Shown here: positions 43,874 to 52,821 of the stretch, in pieces
How the letters are laid out: every line of letters starts with the position of its first letter
Position numbering within the stretch: position 1 is the stretch's first letter
NCBI GenBank assembly: GCA_934500875.1
Contig: CAKSTL010000005.1
Span: 110,130-174,129, forward strand
DNA length: 64,000 nt
From: an uncultured Clostridia bacterium
GTDB taxonomy: Bacteria; Bacillota; Clostridia; UMGS1810
Reading direction: 5' to 3'
Program-made: the position numbers and the translations under genes
The notes under the pieces: generated by a model
What the model was told of the DNA's origin: nothing
What the model saw: the letters and a program-made list of their open reading frames with translations, nothing else
Databases searched by the model: none

Positions 43874-43897
43874 TAAATAAAAAAGGCGGAGGCTTAT

Positions 43898-44839
43898 ATG
43901 AAAAGACTTATGTTGCTTGCAGCGCTTGTTTTGGTCTTTTGCTGCTCCGGTGCGTTTGCGGACAGCGCAATCGGAATTGAGTTTGACGGCAAAACGCTTG
44001 ACGCAAAATCTTTTACTGCAAACGATACAACAATGCTTCCTTTAAGAGCGGTTATGGAAAAATACGGCTTCAAGGTGTTTTTTAACCCTGACGAGAACGA
44101 AGTGCATTTTATCGGCGATTCCGGCAGTTATTCGTCTGTTAAAATCGGCTCTGACAAGGCAGTTGTGAACGGCAAAACGGTTAATCTTTTCTCTCGTGCA
44201 ATGATTATTGACGGTACGGCATATGCCCCTGCAAGATTTGTAAAGTATGCAAGCGGAAAGTATGTGGGATACAGCGCGGAAAAAAATGCGGTCATTTTAA
44301 AAAGTGTTTCTTCATCATCAAATAACGGCGGCAAAAGCGTTGAAATTTCGCCGAACGAGCTTTTGAAGAACGGTTATTTTGAAATCTCCGACACGCAGGA
44401 CGGAGGCTTTGCGTGGAAAAAATACGGCTACGGAAATTTTGGTATCACAGACCAGAACCCGTTTTACGGTAAAAACTGCGCTTATATTTCGGGCAGAACG
44501 TCAAATTACTCGGGAATAAGCTATGATTTAAAGGATATTTTTAACGAAAACGGTCAGGGAAAATATACTTTCAGTGCATATGTGCGTACATATGAGGATT
44601 CCGATTCTGTCGGAAAGACATATTCTATGATTATTCGCACGCAGGGCAAAAACGACGAGAAGAAAAAATATGCAAAATCAAGCGTTGCCATAAGCGATAA
44701 CTGGACAAAAATCACGCTGGAAGCTGATATAAAATGGTCGGGAGATTTGTCGGACGCTCTTTTGTATTTTGAAGGTGCCGACAAAAACGATTTTAACGAT
44801 TATTATATAGATATGTGCAGTGCGCAGAAGGCTGAATGA
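43898..44839 (+). CDS. Secreted protein with copper-amine-oxidase-N-like (stalk) domain and CBM4_9-like module
   Basis: 313-aa exported protein. Signal peptide about 1-21 (cleavage after AFA). Residues 25-140 match the Cu_amine_oxidN1-type stalk domain, seen as two halves (TTMLPLRAVMEKYGFKV and DGTAYAPARFVKY), a common cell-surface module not linked to amine oxidation. Residues 150-312 form a CBM4_9-like jelly roll with RTSNYSGISYDL and GKYTFSAYVRT. There is no catalytic domain, so it may be a non-enzymatic glycan-binding protein. GGCGGAGG precedes the ATG. Confidence 0.75.
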   Translation: MKRLMLLAALVLVFCCSGAFADSAIGIEFDGKTLDAKSFTANDTTMLPLRAVMEKYGFKVFFNPDENEVHFIGDSGSYSSVKIGSDKAVVNGKTVNLFSRAMIIDGTAYAPARFVKYASGKYVGYSAEKNAVILKSVSSSSNNGGKSVEISPNELLKNGYFEISDTQDGGFAWKKYGYGNFGITDQNPFYGKNCAYISGRTSNYSGISYDLKDIFNENGQGKYTFSAYVRTYEDSDSVGKTYSMIIRTQGKNDEKKKYAKSSVAISDNWTKITLEADIKWSGDLSDALLYFEGADKNDFNDYYIDMCSAQKAE

Positions 44840-44852
44840 AAGGGAAAATAAT

Positions 44853-46604
44853 ATGCAGAAAAGATTTGGTATTTTCGCCGCCGCATTGCTTATGTTTGCA
44901 AACGCATTTGCCGCACATATTTCGGACGGCGGATTTGAAACGAACGCATTTCTTGACGGCGTAAGGGTGGGAAATCCCATATACACCGTAAATGATGAGT
45001 TTGTTTCGGGCGGTATTGATAAAGGCGACATTATAGAAAGCGAGCTTTGCGTTATATATGATGGAGGCGCAGAGCAAAGCTTTACGGCGCTTACGGCGGT
45101 TTATGACGAAAACGACACTATGCGTGCGCTTTCGTATGATACAAAGAAAACTTCGGGAGGAGAGCTTTTGCTCAAATCCTCTGTTTCGGCGCCGGAAGCG
45201 TTTTCGGACGGAAAATATACGATAAGGACTTTTTTGTGGGATGAAGTTAACTTAAACTTTATATACACCGACGTATTCGGCTGCGGCAAAAACTTGGAAA
45301 GGTATGTAAATACGGCGTGGAATATGGAGGGCGGTTTTTCTTCATCTTCCGAAAAAGCGTTTGAAGGGTTAAGCTCTTTAAAGCTTAAAAACAACGGCGG
45401 CGATTCAATTTGCACGCAAAACGCATATGTTGACGGCGGAAAGATATTAAAGCTTTCGTTTGCGGCAACGGGAGACGCCGAATTTGATTATGATATTAAA
45501 GATAAAGACGGAAATCCGCTTACAGAGGCGGAGTGCGCCTTTTTGGGCAGTGACGGCTGGACGTTTGCAAACAAGGCGGTTATTGCACCCGAGGAGAATT
45601 GCGAGGTTGTAATTTCGTTTAAAAACCGCAAAAGCGGAAATGTTTCGTACATAGACAATGTTGAGATAAGCGAAAATCTTGTTTCCAACGGCGGTTTTGA
45701 GTATGGCGAAACGGGATTTTTGTGCCTTGGAACGCACTCTGTTTCAGACGACGCAAAGAGCGGCGAAAATTCGCTGTGCCTTGACAACGGTATGGTAAAA
45801 CAGAGAATTTTTCTTATCGGCGGAAAGGTTTATAATTTTTCGGCTGATATAAAGGGCAGCAACAGCTATCTTAAGGTTACCGACGACCAAAACGGCTGCA
45901 TTGCATTTGTAAAAAGTGCGTCATCTTCGCTCTTTAAGGCTAAGGGTATGGATTTTTACGTTGAAAATTCAGGAATGTATGACGTTTGCCTTATAACTGA
46001 GGGAAAGGCGTATTTTGACAATCTTTCGCTTACAAAGGCTTCGGACGACATTATTGTAAACGGCAGCTTTGAGGACGGTACATCCTCTTGGGATATGAGA
46101 GGAACGACAGCCGCAGTTCTTAAAGTAACAGAGGGCGCAAACGGCAAAAACGGCTTAATGCTTTCAAACCGTACTCAGAATTACTATGGAATAAAACAGC
46201 AGGTTGCAAAAAATATTGCAAACTACGGAGTAGGAAAATATAAAATTTCGGGATATGTAAAATATGCCGACCCGGGCGCAGAGCCGGGAAGCGTTGCGGT
46301 TAAATTCAACGGACTCTACAGCGACAAGAAAAAGATTTTTTCTGAAAACATAACCGACGTCGGAGGTTTTGAGTGGAAATATTTTGAAATTATTTTTGAC
46401 ATTGACAACTTCGGAACGGACGATGGCGGAAATACGCTTTATGAGTGCCCGACAGGCAAGAATGACGGCGTTTTGTACTTTGAAACGTTAAAGGGTGATA
46501 CGCAAAGCTTTATAATTTCCGACATAAAGATGGAGGCTCTCGGCGGACGCATAGTTAACCCCGAATACGGTGAATATGACGGTCCTGCCGACCCGGCAGA
46601 GTAA
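44853..46604 (+). CDS. Secreted protein of tandem CBM-like jelly-roll modules
   Basis: 583-aa exported protein from the ATG at 44853, after GAAAGGG. Signal peptide about 1-20 (FANAFA). A first region (25-115) of beta-sandwich type is followed by three modules that each begin with a NGGFE or NGSFE-like motif (about 125-260, 265-390 and 395-565). The last is clearest, with NRTQNYYGIKQQV and GKYKISGYVKY as in the neighbouring proteins. No catalytic motif is visible. The likely role is carbohydrate binding at the cell surface or as a soluble targeting protein; function otherwise unknown. Confidence 0.65.
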   Translation: MQKRFGIFAAALLMFANAFAAHISDGGFETNAFLDGVRVGNPIYTVNDEFVSGGIDKGDIIESELCVIYDGGAEQSFTALTAVYDENDTMRALSYDTKKTSGGELLLKSSVSAPEAFSDGKYTIRTFLWDEVNLNFIYTDVFGCGKNLERYVNTAWNMEGGFSSSSEKAFEGLSSLKLKNNGGDSICTQNAYVDGGKILKLSFAATGDAEFDYDIKDKDGNPLTEAECAFLGSDGWTFANKAVIAPEENCEVVISFKNRKSGNVSYIDNVEISENLVSNGGFEYGETGFLCLGTHSVSDDAKSGENSLCLDNGMVKQRIFLIGGKVYNFSADIKGSNSYLKVTDDQNGCIAFVKSASSSLFKAKGMDFYVENSGMYDVCLITEGKAYFDNLSLTKASDDIIVNGSFEDGTSSWDMRGTTAAVLKVTEGANGKNGLMLSNRTQNYYGIKQQVAKNIANYGVGKYKISGYVKYADPGAEPGSVAVKFNGLYSDKKKIFSENITDVGGFEWKYFEIIFDIDNFGTDDGGNTLYECPTGKNDGVLYFETLKGDTQSFIISDIKMEALGGRIVNPEYGEYDGPADPAE

Positions 46605-46622
46605 ATAAGGTAAACTTTTTGT

Positions 46623-46658
46623 GCGCCGGGGAGTTTTATTGCAAATAACCCCCGGTGC
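46623..46658 (+). terminator. Intercistronic hairpin
   Basis: GCGCCGGGG and CCCCGGTGC pair (9 bp, one wobble) with an 18-nt loop; no T tail. It lies 20 nt before the next ribosome-binding site. Confidence 0.5.
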
Positions 46659-46683
46659 CTTATACCGGAAAGGACCCGAGTAA

Positions 46684-48414
46684 ATGAAAAATGCAATAAA
46701 GTTATGTTTAATAATGCTTATGCTGTTTTGTTTTGAAAATGTGCTTGCCGACGGCGGGACGCAGATAAGCGCTGCTGCAGATAACAAAACCGGCATTGTC
46801 ACAATTTCGGGGACAAGCGATAAAAACAGCATAGCCGGAATTTATGTTCTCAATCCCGGCATAGAAAGCCTTGATAAGATGACGCCTGAAAATGCGGGCG
46901 AATTTATAAATTATGCAAAACAGGTTTATACAAACAGCGACGGAAGCTTTTCGTTTTCGTACAAGCTTTTGAAAAACGGCGAATACAAGGTATATCTTTC
47001 AAACGCTTCGGGTACAAAAAAGGCTTATGCAAGCTTTATTTATGTATCGCAGGAGGCAATTGACGGATATATTGCCGAAATTGAAAAAAACAGGGACGCC
47101 GAAAACAAAAAAGGCGACCTTAAAGAGCGTGCGCAGAATATATCCGAAATTCTCGGCAGCGAATATGTTTTGAATATTTTTGATATTTACGAAAAAGATT
47201 TTCCCGAAAATATCAAAATTTCAAATATCAGCAGCGAAATTTACGAAAATATAGCCTCGTACAATACCGAGTGCAAAGATAAAGAGGACGTTAAAAATAT
47301 GTTCTTTTCATCTGTGTACGCTTACATTTTAAATCACGAAACGGCAGGCAAGTTTGCACCCGTTTTTGAAAAATGCACCGCATTTGTAAATCTTGACGAA
47401 AAGGTTTACGCATATTACAAAGAAAGCGGCGAAGCGGCGGCGGAAATTGACGCACTTTTGGAAAAATGCGAAATTCACAATGCCTCGGATATAAATAATT
47501 CACTTATCGAATCTGTTTTTATGTACGGATTTAAAAAGATGAAAAATTATACCGAATTTATGCCGTTTGTGACAAAGCTCGGCAATGCGGCAGGGCTTGA
47601 TTTGGAGGAATATAACAAAATAAAGGCGCCGCATATCCCCGAAAATGTGGATAAGGCAATGCTTGAAAAAAGAGATAGCCTGACAAATCTTGATGCGGTG
47701 CGAAAAGAGTTTTCGGCGCAGATTGAGCTTGAAAACGCACGTGAAACCGGCGGCGGAAGCGAAAGCGTATCGGGCGGCTCGTCAAGAGGCGGCAGCAGCG
47801 GCGGAAAAACAATCGGCTCGTCCGTTGCTATAGGCGACGAAACAAAAAGCAATGCCGAGGATGTTTTTAACGATTTGAATTCTGCCCCGTGGGCAAAAGA
47901 ATACATATTAAAGCTTTATGACAAAAAAATAATTTCGGGCTACGGCGACAAAACGTTTCGTCCAAACAACGGCGTGCTGCGTGAGGAGGCGGTAAAAATT
48001 ATCGTTTCCGCATTAAATCTTCTTGACAAAAATGCGTCCTCGCCGTTTGACGACGTTGACGAAAATATGTGGTATGCGCCGTATATCGGCTCGGCATACA
48101 GGCTTAAAATTGTATCGGGCACTGATGAAAAAACCTTCGGAACGGGAAATAATATTTCACGTCAGGATATGGCTGTTATTATAGACAACGTTTTGAAAGT
48201 GTGCGGTATCAGTGCGCAGAGCACAAGAGAATACGAAGGTTTTAACGATGAAGATATGATTGCGCCCTATGCGAAAGAGGCGGTTAAAAACCTTTACTGC
48301 GCAAAAATTTTAAGCGGAGATAATTTTGGCAGCTTTAACCCGGCAGACAACTTAACACGTGCCGAAACGGCGGCTGTTATGTCTAAGGTTTTGGATATTA
48401 CAGGTGGGGTATAA
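46684..48414 (+). CDS. SLH-domain surface protein
   Basis: 576-aa exported protein with signal peptide (about 1-22). An N-terminal Ig-like beta-sandwich (about 25-120) precedes a helical, charged middle region of about 230 residues of unknown role, then a Gly/Ser-rich linker (about 355-375). Three C-terminal SLH repeats (about 390-570) have the hallmarks ISGYGDKTFRPNNGVLREE, TDEKTFGTGNNISRQDM and SFNPADNLTRAETAAV. SLH domains bind pyruvylated wall polysaccharide, so the protein is cell-surface-anchored. It is co-transcribed with the next SLH gene, 3 nt downstream. Confidence 0.85.
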   Translation: MKNAIKLCLIMLMLFCFENVLADGGTQISAAADNKTGIVTISGTSDKNSIAGIYVLNPGIESLDKMTPENAGEFINYAKQVYTNSDGSFSFSYKLLKNGEYKVYLSNASGTKKAYASFIYVSQEAIDGYIAEIEKNRDAENKKGDLKERAQNISEILGSEYVLNIFDIYEKDFPENIKISNISSEIYENIASYNTECKDKEDVKNMFFSSVYAYILNHETAGKFAPVFEKCTAFVNLDEKVYAYYKESGEAAAEIDALLEKCEIHNASDINNSLIESVFMYGFKKMKNYTEFMPFVTKLGNAAGLDLEEYNKIKAPHIPENVDKAMLEKRDSLTNLDAVRKEFSAQIELENARETGGGSESVSGGSSRGGSSGGKTIGSSVAIGDETKSNAEDVFNDLNSAPWAKEYILKLYDKKIISGYGDKTFRPNNGVLREEAVKIIVSALNLLDKNASSPFDDVDENMWYAPYIGSAYRLKIVSGTDEKTFGTGNNISRQDMAVIIDNVLKVCGISAQSTREYEGFNDEDMIAPYAKEAVKNLYCAKILSGDNFGSFNPADNLTRAETAAVMSKVLDITGGV

Positions 48415-48417
48415 GAT

Positions 48418-51201
48418 ATGAAAAAATATATATGTTTAATTATTTCTGTCTTTATCTTTTTAAATTCTGCGGTGTGCTTTGCCGGCATTGACAATAAAGA
48501 TGCGGTATCATATCTTGATTTTGATATGCTCAAAAATATCGGCGTTTTTGACGGCACCGATATCACACCGGATAAAGACGCTGTAACAAGAGGCGAATTT
48601 GCGCTTTGCGTGTTCAATATGTTTAAGATTGCTCCGCAGGCTTCTGATAAGCCTTTTATCGACGTTGACGAACTTCATTTTGCCTTTGATGCGATAAATA
48701 CGCTTTCTTATCTCGGATATGTAAGCGGTGTAAGCGAAGAATTTTTTGCGCCCGAGTCATATATATCGGTGAACGAGGCGGTAAAAATTCTTGTGTCCGC
48801 ACTCGGATACGCAGAGTATGCAAAAAGAAGCGGCGGCTATCCGGCAGGATATGCGGCGGCTGCGGCAAGGCTCGGCATTGCAAGAAACATTTCGGACGGC
48901 ACATTTTCGGCTGCGGTGCTTACAAGCCTTCTTACCGATACTCTTGATGCGTGCCCGCTTTCGGAAGCAAAGATAAAAGACGGCGTTATCATTTATGAGG
49001 ACGACGATAAAAAGAGCCTCGGTTACCTTAATTTCGATTTGTATAAATCGGAGGGTTTTGTAACGGGGGTTGAGCCGAAGGAAGAATTTGCAAGAGAATA
49101 TGACGCTGCCGTTATAGACGGCAATACATATTTTATCAAAAATACAAATGCGTTCGATTATGTCGGAAGATATGTCGAATTTTGGTATTGCAAGGGTGAA
49201 AAGGACGCTGTCGGCACTGTTGCCGGTATTTGCGATTCTCCCGACGCAAAGGTTGTAAACATTGACAGCGAGGATGTTTTGTCGTTTGACGATAATACAT
49301 ACCGCTATGACGAGGACGGAAGGGAAACAAAAGCTTCGGTTTCGCCGTCTGCGGATATTTTCTACAACGGCAAAAAGGTTTTGTATTCCGAAAAATTTAT
49401 GCAGCCCGAAAACGGCTCGGTAACACTTGTAAGATACAAGGGCGGTTCGGCATACAATTCGGTTGTTGTTTGGGAGTATAAAAACGCATATGTAAACAGC
49501 ACCGACGCAGACGAAAACGTTGTTCTCTTTAAGGACAGCACAGATTACAAAGTTGTGGAAAACGGCGCTGTAAGCAATAAATCCATGCTTTCGCTCGGGA
49601 TAAAAGACGCAGATTTTTACCTTCGCCTGTTTGACAAAAACGGCAGCGAAAAAAGCATTAATGCTCTAAGAGAAGGAAATATTGCGAGTGTGTTTTTCGA
49701 CCCGTACGGCAAAGGAGCGGTTGTTTATTTTAGCGGCATATCGGTTACCGGCAAGGTTGAGAGCAAAGACAGTACAAAGAAAGAAATTTACATAAACGGC
49801 AAATCATACAAATACAAAACCGAAAATCTTTCGGAAAACGACACAAACGCAGGCGCCGCGCATAAATTTTTGCTCGATTACAAAGGATTTATTGTGTATG
49901 CCGACCAAAGCACGTCAGGCAGCGAAAACTTTGCGTTTGTCACCGATATAAACTATGTTGAGGGCGCAAAGGGCAAGTCTTTTATGACGCTTACCGACCT
50001 TGGCACAAAAACGTCGTTTGAGGTTGAGCTTAAGGAAAAAATCAAGGTTGACGCTGCAAAGTATGAGATAAAAGAAGAAGCGGATTTGGAAAAAGTTTTA
50101 AGCCTTACAAGGCAGGGTTTCAGAACAAGCACAACAAATTCGTTCACTGCGCCGGGGCTTGTAAGATATAAGCTTGACGGCGAAGGAAAACTTAGCGAAA
50201 TTCACACCGCAGCCTCGCCCGAATATCCTGATACCGTGCGCATAAATACCTATGACGACAAGCTTAACAAGCTTCTTGTAAACACAACGCTCGGCACCGT
50301 TGGCGACAGGGCGCTGTTTGGCGACAGCACGATTTTTGTTGACATTCCTTATGCGGCTTCGGAAAACGACAGCTATCTTAACGGCTGCGGAAATCTCATA
50401 AACTTTATGACAAAGAGTATGATGGCGAGCAATGCGCAGATAGGTGCGTATTTTGACATATACTATATTAACGATTCGGATATTGCGTTCTGTTTTGTAA
50501 AACACGGAAAGCTTTTAAACGAGAAGAGCAGCGGCAATATCAATATGCCGCGGGGTATGTTTACCGATTTCGGTATGTTTTCAAAAAAAGGCACTGCGTC
50601 TGACGCCGACGGAAACATATACGACACCGTAACGCTTGTGACGAGCAGCGGCGCAGAGAAAAAATATACCGTTGCGCCGGGATATTCTTTGTCTGATAAC
50701 GGCGGATATTCTTTAAAAACGCAGTCTCTTGACGAGGGCGACGTTTTTGCATACTACGTTGACGGCGATTACATAGGAAACTTTATTAAAATGTATGATG
50801 TGAGCGAGGGCGAGCCGATGAGTGCATTTTTGGGCGCACCCCTGGCATATGTCAATATGACGGACGCAAACACAAGATATCAGACAATTGACGCAGAAAG
50901 CGCCACAAGCGGAAGATACAACACCACTTACCGTGCTACGGTGGGACGCATTTATTCTTTGAGCAGCAGTGTTGTAAAGCTTGCGCTCGGCGATACATTG
51001 GATAACTCAAATCCGGCACAGTTTTACATAAATTCGGACAGCATAGTGGTATATAACAAAAAATCGGGCAATAAAAGCACCGTTTCCAAAGGAAATATTT
51101 CCGATTTGAAAGATATTGAACACTACGGAAACGATGCGTCCAAAGCGGTGGTTTGCATAAAATCGGGCAGGACGGTTTCTGTATTTGCTTTTAATAATTA
51201 A
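48418..51201 (+). CDS. Large secreted protein with N-terminal SLH repeats and uncharacterised C-terminal region
   Basis: 927-aa exported protein. A signal peptide (about 1-22) is followed by two or three divergent SLH-like repeats (about 25-185, with DGTDITPDKDAVTRGEFAL and SEEFFAPESYISVNEAV). The remaining 740 residues are rich in beta-strand and short repeated turns and match no family I can name; no catalytic motif is evident. The ribosome-binding site GGTGGGG lies in the last codons of the preceding SLH gene. The paired arrangement suggests a surface complex. Enzyme, scaffold or glycan receptor are all possible. Confidence 0.7.
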   Translation: MKKYICLIISVFIFLNSAVCFAGIDNKDAVSYLDFDMLKNIGVFDGTDITPDKDAVTRGEFALCVFNMFKIAPQASDKPFIDVDELHFAFDAINTLSYLGYVSGVSEEFFAPESYISVNEAVKILVSALGYAEYAKRSGGYPAGYAAAAARLGIARNISDGTFSAAVLTSLLTDTLDACPLSEAKIKDGVIIYEDDDKKSLGYLNFDLYKSEGFVTGVEPKEEFAREYDAAVIDGNTYFIKNTNAFDYVGRYVEFWYCKGEKDAVGTVAGICDSPDAKVVNIDSEDVLSFDDNTYRYDEDGRETKASVSPSADIFYNGKKVLYSEKFMQPENGSVTLVRYKGGSAYNSVVVWEYKNAYVNSTDADENVVLFKDSTDYKVVENGAVSNKSMLSLGIKDADFYLRLFDKNGSEKSINALREGNIASVFFDPYGKGAVVYFSGISVTGKVESKDSTKKEIYINGKSYKYKTENLSENDTNAGAAHKFLLDYKGFIVYADQSTSGSENFAFVTDINYVEGAKGKSFMTLTDLGTKTSFEVELKEKIKVDAAKYEIKEEADLEKVLSLTRQGFRTSTTNSFTAPGLVRYKLDGEGKLSEIHTAASPEYPDTVRINTYDDKLNKLLVNTTLGTVGDRALFGDSTIFVDIPYAASENDSYLNGCGNLINFMTKSMMASNAQIGAYFDIYYINDSDIAFCFVKHGKLLNEKSSGNINMPRGMFTDFGMFSKKGTASDADGNIYDTVTLVTSSGAEKKYTVAPGYSLSDNGGYSLKTQSLDEGDVFAYYVDGDYIGNFIKMYDVSEGEPMSAFLGAPLAYVNMTDANTRYQTIDAESATSGRYNTTYRATVGRIYSLSSSVVKLALGDTLDNSNPAQFYINSDSIVVYNKKSGNKSTVSKGNISDLKDIEHYGNDASKAVVCIKSGRTVSVFAFNN

Positions 51202-51247
51202 AATTTTTACCATATCAGATTGATTTTGCCTTCGGGAGGAGTTTAAA

Positions 51248-52774
51248 ATGAAGCTTCTTATTGTTGATGACGAAAAATACACACGGGACGGAATTAGCAA
51301 AAATATTGACTTTAAAGCACTCGGCGTTGATGAAACGCAGGTGTGTAAAAGTGCGCAAAGCGCCATTAAAACAGCGCAGACATTTTGCCCCGACATTCTT
51401 CTTACCGACATAAGAATGCCGAAAATGAACGGAATTGAACTTGCGAAAGAAATTAAAAAAATGCTTCCCGATGTAAAAATCATTTTTATGAGCGGTTATT
51501 CGGACAAAGAATATCTTTTGTCCGCCGTAAAGCTCAATGCGGTTAACTATGTTGAAAAACCCATTTCTCTTCCCGAGCTTTCGGAAACCATAAAAAGTGC
51601 GGTTGACAGCCTTAAAAAGAACAACCGCTACAAGCTTCTTACAAAAAAGGCAAAGGATATTGCGCCGGCATTTAAGAGCGAGGCGGCAATTATGCTTACC
51701 AAGCCCAAGTTTGAGGCTGAAAAGCTGGAAAATCTTTTGGAAATGGCACAGATTGAAAATGCAAAATATGTGCTTGTTGTGCTTTTTAAGGTTTATACCG
51801 ACTCGTTTTTGCTTAACGAAGAATTTTCAAACGCTGTCTACGCAAAAAAAGGCGGCTTTGACCTGGTGCTGGGGCAAAAGCACGACGATATATACGTTGT
51901 CGCACTGTTTTTTAAAGACAAATACGGTGCGCCGAGAGAAAAGGTTATATCCTTCTGCAACGAGGTTTTTGCCGCAACAAATGCCCAGACGTTTGCCGCA
52001 ATAGGTTCTGCCGAGCCGATTGAAAACGCATATAACTCGTATCAGAACGCAAGCCTCGGGCTTAATGCGGTGTTCTATTCGGGTTATAACACGGTTGCGG
52101 AAATAAACAGTTTTTCGTCTGCATATAAGTTTGACGACGAACTGGTGGAAAAGTTTGAAAATTATCTTATAAAGCGTGACAGCGACAGCGCAAAACGGCT
52201 TGTTAAAAGAATTGCCTCGGAGGTGCGCCTTAAAAACGCAACCCTGGTTTCGGTTACCAAAAACTATTTTTACAAGCTTGTGAGCGTAATTTACAAGATT
52301 AACAAAAAGTACGAGCTTAACAGTGCGGTAGAAGAAAGCATTGCTAAGGTTTTGGAAAATATTCACTCGGCAAATACGTTTGACGAGCTGATTTTCGGCG
52401 TTACGCAAAGCGTGGATATGCTTTTTGACAATCTTAACACCGAATATGAAAACAATATTGTATGGAAAATAAAGCAGTATGTAAAAGAAAATTATAAAAA
52501 TCAGCTTTTGTCGCTCGGAGAGATAAGCGATTTTTTGAATCTTAACATTTCATACGTCAGTATGGTTTTTAAAAAGGAAGCCGGAATTACAATAAACAGA
52601 TATATCATAAATTATCGGCTCGATAAGGCAAAGGAGCTTCTTTTGCGCCACGATTTGCTTATAAAGGACATTGCAAACGCCGTGGGCTTTCAAAGCTCAA
52701 ATTATTTTGCCAAGGTGTTTAAGAAGGTTGAGGGCATACAGCCGAAGGAGTACAGAGAAAAGAATATGCTTTAG
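51248..52774 (+). CDS. AraC-type response regulator (YesN-like)
   Basis: Two-component transcription factor of 508 aa. Residues 1-120 are a receiver domain with DD at 7-8, the phospho-acceptor D54 in LLTDIRMPKMNG and the conserved lysine in NYVEKPI. A central helical region of about 270 residues links to a C-terminal double helix-turn-helix (about 405-505) with GEISDFLNLNISYVSMVFKK and DIANAVGFQSSNYFAKVFKK. No kinase gene adjoins it; the only YesM-type kinase in the window is at 21,396. Its position among SLH and CBM genes suggests it activates them. A strong GGGAGGAG precedes the ATG. Confidence 0.93.
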   Translation: MKLLIVDDEKYTRDGISKNIDFKALGVDETQVCKSAQSAIKTAQTFCPDILLTDIRMPKMNGIELAKEIKKMLPDVKIIFMSGYSDKEYLLSAVKLNAVNYVEKPISLPELSETIKSAVDSLKKNNRYKLLTKKAKDIAPAFKSEAAIMLTKPKFEAEKLENLLEMAQIENAKYVLVVLFKVYTDSFLLNEEFSNAVYAKKGGFDLVLGQKHDDIYVVALFFKDKYGAPREKVISFCNEVFAATNAQTFAAIGSAEPIENAYNSYQNASLGLNAVFYSGYNTVAEINSFSSAYKFDDELVEKFENYLIKRDSDSAKRLVKRIASEVRLKNATLVSVTKNYFYKLVSVIYKINKKYELNSAVEESIAKVLENIHSANTFDELIFGVTQSVDMLFDNLNTEYENNIVWKIKQYVKENYKNQLLSLGEISDFLNLNISYVSMVFKKEAGITINRYIINYRLDKAKELLLRHDLLIKDIANAVGFQSSNYFAKVFKKVEGIQPKEYREKNML

Positions 52775-52821
52775 GAAGGGAGGCGCATAAGGGCGCATTT
52801 GTCCCTTGTGCAATTCTTATG
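52774..52821 (+). promoter_or_regulatory. Shine-Dalgarno separated from its start codon by a hairpin
   Basis: The only good ribosome-binding site (GGAAGGGAGG, 52774-52783) is 35 nt before the ATG at 52819. Between them GCATAAGGG (52785-52793) and CCCTTGTGC (52803-52811) form a 9-bp stem with one wobble. Folding would bring the site to an effective 8 nt from the ATG. Confidence 0.6.
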
